Shown here: positions 6,277 through 11,028 of the stretch, piece after piece
Layout: each line of letters opens with the position of its first letter
Numbering within the stretch: the first letter of the stretch is position 1
Assembly (NCBI GenBank): GCA_937959375.1
Contig: CALGLS010000184.1
Location: 1 to 11,028 of the forward strand
Length of the DNA: 11,028 nt
Direction: 5' to 3'
DNA from: an uncultured Saprospiraceae bacterium
GTDB taxonomy: Bacteria; Bacteroidota; Bacteroidia; Chitinophagales; Saprospiraceae
Notes under the pieces: model-generated
The model's database searches: none
What the model was told of the DNA's origin: nothing
The model's input: the letters and a program-made list of their open reading frames with translations, nothing else
Position numbers and translations under genes: made by a program

Positions 6277-6705
6277 CTAATTCATTTCCTTGATCTCTTC
6301 TACGATTGGTTTACCAAGATCATTTAGCTCAATTGCATTTTTCAGATTAACCTTCTCTCTGTTATTCTTCCATGCAGAACCTTCATAGAAGAAAGCAATA
6401 ATTGCCCAAACCAAAAGAAGCATCGGCAGTAATACCGTCATGCGCAATCCTTTTGCCTCGTGGCCCATGTGCATAAATTTATAAACAATGTAGTAAGCTT
6501 TATAAAGAGAAAATACGATCAAGCCAAGCGCTACTAATACTAGTAAAATATTAACTCCTCCTACGTTCCCCATATGTTTTGGATTGATACCAAGGTATCC
6601 TTTTCCAAAAAGGGAGATAATTACTTCTACTACCGTCACTGCGGCTAGTACCCACATTCCCTTGAAAACTAATTTTTTTGAATCTTCGTAACTTTCGTGT
6701 GCCAT
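6277..6705 (-). CDS. Cytochrome c oxidase subunit IV (prokaryotic COX4 type)
   Basis: This 142-residue protein has three membrane helices (about 16-34, 51-72 and 88-108), the plan of the prokaryotic subunit IV family (COX4_pro). The segment HMGNVGGVNILLVLVALGLIVFSLYKAYYIVYKFMHMGHE contains the characteristic second helix and the xFMHMGHE turn found in Bacteroidota members. The C-terminal 30 residues are charged and cytoplasmic or periplasmic. It sits 59 bases after the long subunit III gene and right before the terminator, as the last subunit of the operon. Its role is accessory: stabilising subunit I. The ATG start gives the short polar N-terminus normal for the family. Confidence 0.9.
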   Translation of the reverse strand: MAHESYEDSKKLVFKGMWVLAAVTVVEVIISLFGKGYLGINPKHMGNVGGVNILLVLVALGLIVFSLYKAYYIVYKFMHMGHEAKGLRMTVLLPMLLLVWAIIAFFYEGSAWKNNREKVNLKNAIELNDLGKPIVEEIKEMN

Positions 6706-6764
6706 GATTATAGCTTAATTTTAAAATTTAACTGATAACTAAAACTTAAATTCAAGTTTAGTAA

Positions 6765-7790
6765 TTATAGTAGATAAAATACAAGGAATACAAATACCCA
6801 TACTAAATCGACAAAGTGCCAATAAAGACCAATTTTCTCTACCATTTCGTATCCATTTTTACGCTTCACGTAAAGTCCAGATGCAGAATTCAACATAATG
6901 ATAATCAAGAATACAACTCCTGAAAATACGTGAAATCCGTGAAATCCTGTAATGAAAAAGAAAAGTGCACCAAAGGCCTTAGGTCCATATTCTTGGAATC
7001 CCTCTACCCCATCGTTTGTTCTAAATTTTCTATGAATGAAACCTTCGTTATCAAGATAAAAACCTGGGAAATTGATACCAACTTCAGGAATTGCATCCAT
7101 CGCAATGGTTCCTTTCTTCACTTGATCTTCGATCATGTGATTAGCATCTGCAAGAAACTTTTGCTCAGCAGTCAGCTCACCATCGTGGTGACCATGGCCG
7201 TGATCGTCAGCACCTACGTGCGACTTATGGATCAAATAACTCTCTCCAGATTCAAATTTATCTTTTTCAGCAGTACTGTTTTTACCATCCGCTGTCATAT
7301 AAACACCATCTGCTGTGTAAGTACCAAAAGGGTTTCTTGTAAGAGACATATGCTCTGTACCAATCAAGTTGTTCCACTCCCAAGCCTGACAGCCAAGGAA
7401 TCCAGCCCCACCTACAATGGTAAGTATCATCCAAAAGACAACCCCACTTTTATTTTCCCGGTGTCCTTCTTGTACTGCTCTCACCATTGTTACTGATGAG
7501 ATGATCAAAAGGAACGACATAAACGTTACGAAAATCAATGGTAATCCATGACCTCCGAAAGGTGTCGTTGAAAAAACAAAATCAGGTACTGGCCACGTAG
7601 GGCTACTAAATCGAAGTGTACCATAAGCGATCAAAAAACCGGCAAATGTGAAAGCATCTGATAGTAGGAAATACCACATCATCAACTTACCGTAGCTGGC
7701 ACCAAATACTGGCTTACCACCACTCCAGTCTTCCGTATTCGCATGTGGATCATGCGCATGTACTTCGTCGTGTACTGTATCTGTAGACAT
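6765..7790 (-). CDS. ctaE: Cytochrome c oxidase subunit III, long form with periplasmic insert
   Basis: This 341-residue protein is a heme-copper oxidase subunit III. Helices lie at about 37-57, 83-103, 117-137, 272-297 and 323-341. Diagnostic segments are GCQAWEWNNLI (133-143), FFFITGFHGFHVFSG (277-291) and GLYWHFVDLVWVFVF (321-335). Between helices three and four is an insert of roughly 120 residues (about 146-268) that is absent from typical subunit III. It contains a His cluster, DDHGHGHHD (195-203). By homology with the seven-helix protein this loop faces the periplasm. The N-terminus is also His/Asp-rich (HDEVHAHDPHANTED). Long subunit III proteins of this kind are usual in Bacteroidota. 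The protein does not carry redox cofactors but stabilises subunit I. It follows the short subunit III gene by 79 bases. Confidence 0.95.
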   Translation of the reverse strand: MSTDTVHDEVHAHDPHANTEDWSGGKPVFGASYGKLMMWYFLLSDAFTFAGFLIAYGTLRFSSPTWPVPDFVFSTTPFGGHGLPLIFVTFMSFLLIISSVTMVRAVQEGHRENKSGVVFWMILTIVGGAGFLGCQAWEWNNLIGTEHMSLTRNPFGTYTADGVYMTADGKNSTAEKDKFESGESYLIHKSHVGADDHGHGHHDGELTAEQKFLADANHMIEDQVKKGTIAMDAIPEVGINFPGFYLDNEGFIHRKFRTNDGVEGFQEYGPKAFGALFFFITGFHGFHVFSGVVFLIIIMLNSASGLYVKRKNGYEMVEKIGLYWHFVDLVWVFVFLVFYLL

Positions 7791-7809
7791 TCTAAAATTG
7801 GTTTTAATA

Positions 7810-7838
7810 TAAATATAATTTCGATTCAGCTAAAACAA
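7810..7838 (-). promoter_or_regulatory. Candidate internal promoter for the long subunit III gene
   Basis: On the minus strand TTG (7838-7836) is followed after 18 bases by TATATTTA (7817-7810). This matches the Bacteroidota pattern TTG-N17-23-TAnnTTTG with one mismatch at the last base. It ends 19 bases before the gene, inside a 79-base gap. AT-richness makes a chance match possible. Confidence 0.25.
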
Positions 7839-7869
7839 CTTTATAGTCATCTTTACTAAACCGAAGGTT

Positions 7870-8454
7870 TTACGTTTGTTGTGATACAAATAGTATCAAT
7901 AAATAAATCCAAAGGAAATCAACAAAATGCCAATATAATAAAGTCATTTCAAATCGCATCTTTCGAATTGGAGTAACATAATATTTCAACGAAAAGGCAT
8001 GCACCATTGCTACAATCAGCATTCCGATACCTCCTATTACGTGAGCAGCATGTACCCAAGACAAAACATATACAAACGATCCCGAAGGATTTCCTGTCAA
8101 TTCAATTCCCATATCAAGCATTTGCAACCAACCTAAATATTGGCAATACACAAATGCGATTCCTAATACAAATGCCGCTGCCATCAAACCCCGATATAAA
8201 ACAGCATTACCTTTTTTGAAGAAGATATATGAAGCATGTAAAAGGACACTACTTAATATCATCACTCCGGCACTGTAAAAGAACATCTTCGGCATCGCAA
8301 ACTCCAACCAATTCCCTGCCGCCTGACGGACAACATAGGCACTAGTAAAAGCTGCAAACATCATAAAAATACTGACACAAGCTACCAGAAGAGAAAACAT
8401 CTTCGGGTGGATCTTATTACGGTGATTTCTATTTTCAAATGTTGCCACTGACAT
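7870..8454 (-). CDS. Cytochrome c oxidase subunit III, short paralogue
   Basis: This 194-residue protein has five membrane helices (about 20-41, 56-78, 88-108, 128-152 and 171-191). It carries the subunit III signatures FTSAYVVRQAAGNW (36-49), GSFVYVLSWVHAAHVIGG (125-142) and LLYWHFVDFLWIYLL (172-186). It lacks the large insert of the next gene. The tandem short and long subunit III genes are a normal Bacteroidota arrangement. It may be an equivalent of the CyoC-type subunit or form part of the same complex; which is unclear. It is separated from ctaB by an unusually structured 216-base gap. Start ATG at 8454; the first 15 residues are polar and cytoplasmic. Confidence 0.93.
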   Translation of the reverse strand: MSVATFENRNHRNKIHPKMFSLLVACVSIFMMFAAFTSAYVVRQAAGNWLEFAMPKMFFYSAGVMILSSVLLHASYIFFKKGNAVLYRGLMAAAFVLGIAFVYCQYLGWLQMLDMGIELTGNPSGSFVYVLSWVHAAHVIGGIGMLIVAMVHAFSLKYYVTPIRKMRFEMTLLYWHFVDFLWIYLLILFVSQQT

Positions 8455-8460
8455 AGTTTA

Positions 8461-8670
8461 TTTTTTAAAATGAGATCGCTTCGCCTGCCTACCAGTAGGC
8501 AAGCTGTCAAACCGCTTTGCTATCAGATCGTCTTGGCTCTGCCAAAACTGTCAGATCGCTAAGCTGAAAGACTTTCCGCAATCGTGAGTCCGCTGTGTCA
8601 ATATCGAGTGAAGTCTGACCTCTGTCAGTCATGCTTGCATGACGGTCTGACTTCTGACAGCAAAGCGGTC
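8461..8670. repeat. Intergenic region rich in inverted and direct repeats between ctaB and short subunit III
   Basis: Several structures lie in 210 bases. TGCCTAC at 8486-8492 is inverted at 8495-8501. TTGGC at 8533-8537 is inverted at 8541-8545. GTCATGC at 8628-8634 is inverted at 8637-8643. ACCGCTTTGCT at 8511-8521 is inverted at 8659-8669, closing the region. GTCTGACCTCTGTCAG at 8613-8628 recurs as GTCTGACTTCTGACAG at 8645-8660 on either side of the third hairpin. Folding would give a long-range stem with internal hairpins, co-transcribed with the oxidase genes if read through. No coding frame is supported. Confidence 0.65.
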
Positions 8671-9570
8671 TTAAATCTTATCCAAACTCAAAACAATCAA
8701 AGATATTGGCAAATAGAAAAATGAACAAAACATCAATTTTCTAGCCGCATCTCGATCACACTTTTTATATAAGTCCCAGCTATAAAAAGCATAAGCGCTT
8801 CCTATAACTAGTAGTACTATCAAAGAAACGATTCCTGTCACTCCCATAAAATAGGGCATTACAGAAACCAGCAATAGTAACAAAGCAAAAATAAATGACT
8901 GTTTTCCTACATCGCTATCCAACTCACCGCTTGCAGATGGCAACAGATTGAAACCTGCATTGCTATAGTCTTCATGTCCCATCCAAGCTATTGCCCAGAA
9001 ATGTGGAAACTGCCACATAAACTGTATACCAAACAAAACCAAACCAAGCGCTGTGATTTCCCCTTGCATCGCTGTACATCCAATCAATACTGGTAATGCA
9101 CCTGGTATAGCTCCGATGAAAACAGCTATTGGAGATACACGCTTCATTGGCGTATATATAAAGGCATAACTGATCAATGCCATCATGCCTAACATTCCTG
9201 TCCAAGCATTGAATGATGACAATAATACAATTCCGATTAAACTCATAAAACCTGCTGCCATAACGGCTTCCGATGTATCCATACGACCAGTCGCCACAGG
9301 ACGATCTTTTGTACGATTCATCAGCAAGTCATGCTGCTTTTCTAATACCTGATTCAAAGCATTAGCAGCACCTGTTACCAAAAATCCACCAAGTGCTAAC
9401 ATTGAGATAGATACCCAACTCACCGCACTTTGCGCGCAGATCAAATAGGCCATGATAGCTGAAAATACAACCAACATGTTCAATTTGAACTTAACCAGCA
9501 CCTTGTAGTCACTAATCTTCTGACTAATAACTGAACTGACTTTTTTATCTGCTATTTTTGTTCGAGACAC
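8671..9570 (-). CDS. ctaB: Protoheme IX farnesyltransferase (heme O synthase)
   Basis: This 299-residue UbiA-superfamily prenyltransferase converts protoheme IX and farnesyl diphosphate to heme O, the precursor of heme A, in the inner membrane. The first prenyl-diphosphate/Mg motif is NQVLEKQHDLLMNRTKDRP (73-91), in the Bacteroidota form with E77, D81, R86 and R90. YTPMKRVSPIAVFIGAIPGALP (139-160) and WQFPHFWAIAWMGHEDYSNAG (186-206) are the other diagnostic blocks. About nine membrane helices are visible, and the length is normal. The start is GTG at 9570: the upstream in-frame region has a TAA seven codons away and no ATG. It lies between subunit I and subunit III genes, as usual. The heme A synthase gene (ctaA) is not in the window. 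Confidence 0.96.
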   Translation of the reverse strand: MSRTKIADKKVSSVISQKISDYKVLVKFKLNMLVVFSAIMAYLICAQSAVSWVSISMLALGGFLVTGAANALNQVLEKQHDLLMNRTKDRPVATGRMDTSEAVMAAGFMSLIGIVLLSSFNAWTGMLGMMALISYAFIYTPMKRVSPIAVFIGAIPGALPVLIGCTAMQGEITALGLVLFGIQFMWQFPHFWAIAWMGHEDYSNAGFNLLPSASGELDSDVGKQSFIFALLLLLVSVMPYFMGVTGIVSLIVLLVIGSAYAFYSWDLYKKCDRDAARKLMFCSFFYLPISLIVLSLDKI

Positions 9571-9600
9571 TATTTCTATGAACTTTTGTTATTTAAATCT

Positions 9601-9615
9601 ATTCACGTTAGAAGG
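9601..9615 (-). other. Cap motif downstream of the ctaD GAAT array (CCTTCTAACGTGAAT)
   Basis: On the minus strand this lies just past the hairpin that follows the ctaD array. It matches the caps at 4067-4081, 4086-4100 and 5197-5211. It is separated from its array by the hairpin at 9617-9640, unlike the others. Confidence 0.5.
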
Positions 9616-9616
9616 A

Positions 9617-9640
9617 AACCTGTCTGCCGCCAGGCAGGTT
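9617..9640 (-). repeat. REP-like hairpin downstream of ctaD
   Basis: AACCTGTCTG (9617-9626) and CAGGCAGGTT (9631-9640) pair over ten bases with one T-G mismatch around a CCGC loop. CCTGCCTG-type palindromes of this sort recur in Bacteroidota genomes. A related one, TGCCTACCAGTAGGCA, lies at 8486-8501. It could act as a terminator or mRNA stabiliser after ctaD, but no T-run follows. Confidence 0.6.
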
Positions 9641-9674
9641 CCAATTCCTATTCTAATTCCTATTCTAATTCACA
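9641..9674 (-). repeat. GAAT hexamer array directly 3' of ctaD
   Basis: Immediately after the TAG stop at 9677-9675, the minus strand reads GAATTA, GAATAG, GAATTA, GAATAG, GAATTG, GAACC, starting three bases beyond the stop. A further in-frame TAG occurs in the second unit. The array runs into the REP-like hairpin. Confidence 0.8.
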
Positions 9675-11028
9675 CTAGTGATCACCAGCATCTTCCTCAC
9701 CGTCCCGTAAAGGAACAATTTGAGGAATAAACTCGATACCATCTTTACCATAGTCATATGCCCAACGGTGTACGGAAGGAATATTACCTGGCCAGTTACC
9801 GTGAATACCATCAATTGGAGTTGTCCACTCAAGTGTGTTGGCTCCCCAAGGATTCTTAGAAGTCATACGCTTACCTTTCCAAATGCTATAGAAGAAGTTA
9901 ATCACAAATAATACTTGGATTGAGAATACAATGATTGCTGCAATTGTGATAAACTTATTCATTGTCTCAAAGTGAGAGAATGCATCAAAGTTATCAAAAC
10001 GGTAGTAACGACGTGGAACACCTGCCATTCCTAAGTAGTGCATTGGAATGAAAATCGCGTAAGCTCCAATCATAGTTCCCCAGAAGTGAATCTTACCTAG
10101 TGTTTCATTCATGAAACGACCATACATCTTTGGGTACCAGTGGTAGATACCTGCAAACATCCCGAAGAATGCTGCAATACCCATTACGATGTGGAAGTGA
10201 GCAACCACGAAGTAAGTATCGTGCATTTGAATATCAATAGCAGAGTTACCAAGGAAAATCCCTGTCAAACCACCTGAGATAAACATAGATACGAAACCGA
10301 TTGCAAACAAACTTGCTGAATTGAATCGGATATTACCTTTATATAATGTTGTAATCCAGTTAAATACTTTCACTGCAGATGGTACTGCAATAATCAAAGT
10401 GAAGATTACAAAGAAGTTCGAAATAAATGGATTCACACCTGACATAAACATGTGATGCGCCCATACGATAAACGATAGGAAACCAATCGCAAGGATGGAG
10501 TATACCATCGCACGGTAACCAAAAATCGGCTTACGTGCATGTACCGCCAACACTTCTGATACAAGCCCCATTGCAGGAAGTATAATAATGTATACCTCTG
10601 GGTGACCTAAGAACCAGAACAAGTGCTGATATAGAATTGGGCTACCACCAACGTGATCCAATGCTTGACCTCCAACAAAAATTTCACTTAAGTAAAAACT
10701 CGTTCCCATACCACGGTCAAACATCAATAATAAAAATGCTGATACCAATACTGGAAATGAAAGTAGACCAAGAATTGCAGTCACGAAGAATGCCCAAATG
10801 GTCAATGGCATACGCCACATTGTCATTCCTTTTGTACGTAGGTTAAGGACTGTCGTTATATAGTTGATACCTCCAAGAAGTACAGAAACTACAAAGAATA
10901 CAAGACTTAAAGTCCAAAGTGTCATACCTGCTCCAGATCCAGATGATGCCTGAGGTAATGCTGAAAGCGGCGGGTAAGCCGTCCATCCACCAGAGAAAGG
11001 ACCAGTACTAAGAAAAAGTGATGCAAAC
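9675..11028 (-). CDS. ctaD: Cytochrome c oxidase subunit I, aa3-type (5' end beyond right edge)
   Basis: The 3' 450 codons plus stop are present. The frame continues past the first internal ATG (10925) to the window edge (FASLFLSTGPFSGGWTAYPP...), so roughly the first 100-150 residues, including the low-spin heme helix region, lie outside. This is the catalytic heme-copper subunit, reducing O2 to water and pumping protons. The binuclear-centre motif GHPEVY is at 10607-10590, with the CuB His, the cross-linked Tyr and the D-channel Glu that marks type A1. The AHHMF pair of CuB histidines is at 10461-10447, and the heme ligand block AHFHIVMG is at about 10204-10180. The K-channel lysine is in AVPSAVKVFNW (about 10395-10355). 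The C-terminal tail ends DGEEDAGDH. Subunit II is expected upstream. Confidence 0.97.
   Translation of the reverse strand, partial: FASLFLSTGPFSGGWTAYPPLSALPQASSGSGAGMTLWTLSLVFFVVSVLLGGINYITTVLNLRTKGMTMWRMPLTIWAFFVTAILGLLSFPVLVSAFLLLMFDRGMGTSFYLSEIFVGGQALDHVGGSPILYQHLFWFLGHPEVYIIILPAMGLVSEVLAVHARKPIFGYRAMVYSILAIGFLSFIVWAHHMFMSGVNPFISNFFVIFTLIIAVPSAVKVFNWITTLYKGNIRFNSASLFAIGFVSMFISGGLTGIFLGNSAIDIQMHDTYFVVAHFHIVMGIAAFFGMFAGIYHWYPKMYGRFMNETLGKIHFWGTMIGAYAIFIPMHYLGMAGVPRRYYRFDNFDAFSHFETMNKFITIAAIIVFSIQVLFVINFFYSIWKGKRMTSKNPWGANTLEWTTPIDGIHGNWPGNIPSVHRWAYDYGKDGIEFIPQIVPLRDGEEDAGDH

Noticed and set aside
6742..6759. AAACTT/AAGTTT inverted repeat between the long subunit III and subunit IV genes as a terminator
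   Set aside because: It is a six-base AT-only stem in an AT-rich gap, inside a co-directional operon; too weak to call.
6930..7496. 188-codon plus-strand frame antisense to subunit III
   Set aside because: It lies wholly opposite a well-supported subunit III gene and its translation has no recognisable domain; it is a shadow frame.
8972..9205. 77-codon minus-strand frame inside ctaB
   Set aside because: It overlaps ctaB in another frame; ctaB has full family motifs over this region.

Overview
The window looks like a chromosomal segment of an AT-rich member of the Bacteroidota, most likely a marine or freshwater saprospiral or flavobacterial lineage. The evidence is the gene set: a PorT-type outer-membrane barrel; a DUF3352-like lipoprotein-sized protein ending in a propeller; and an aa3-type cytochrome c oxidase cluster with two tandem subunit III genes, one carrying the long periplasmic insert usual in this phylum. 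There is also a general lack of Shine-Dalgarno sequences. The phylum is a confident call; the family is a guess.

Layout. The left quarter (1-2651, minus strand) is one very long reading frame that starts at a TTG near 2651 and runs off the left edge within a few codons of its expected end. It is a membrane-anchored protein with a C-terminal beta-propeller. Divergent from it lie two plus-strand genes, a DUF423 membrane protein and an outer-membrane beta-barrel protein. From 4138 to the right edge everything is on the minus strand and concerns respiratory oxidase. In transcription order: cytochrome c oxidase subunit I (5' end beyond the right edge), heme O synthase ctaB, a short subunit III, a long subunit III, subunit IV, and a strong terminator. 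Then come a SCO-like thioredoxin-fold protein, DUF420 (CtaM-like), and a 90-residue secreted or membrane CPMC protein. These genes build, supply heme to and probably help assemble one heme-copper oxidase. Subunit II is not in the window and is expected beyond the right edge.

The most unusual feature is in the non-coding DNA. Five tandem arrays of a degenerate hexamer (GAATNN on the coding strand) each begin 0-5 bases after a stop codon and always read GAAT in the direction of the preceding gene. Four of the five are followed by a conserved 15-base motif, approximately CCYWCTAWCGYRAWW. This makes a composite 3'-UTR element (stop, GAAT array, CTAACG cap). It also occurs as a head-to-head pair between two convergent genes, and one copy is interrupted by a REP-like hairpin. 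A second notable point is that the SCO-like protein has lost all three copper ligands of the SCO family (Cys, Cys and His). A third is a 210-base intergenic region between ctaB and the short subunit III gene that is packed with inverted and direct repeats.
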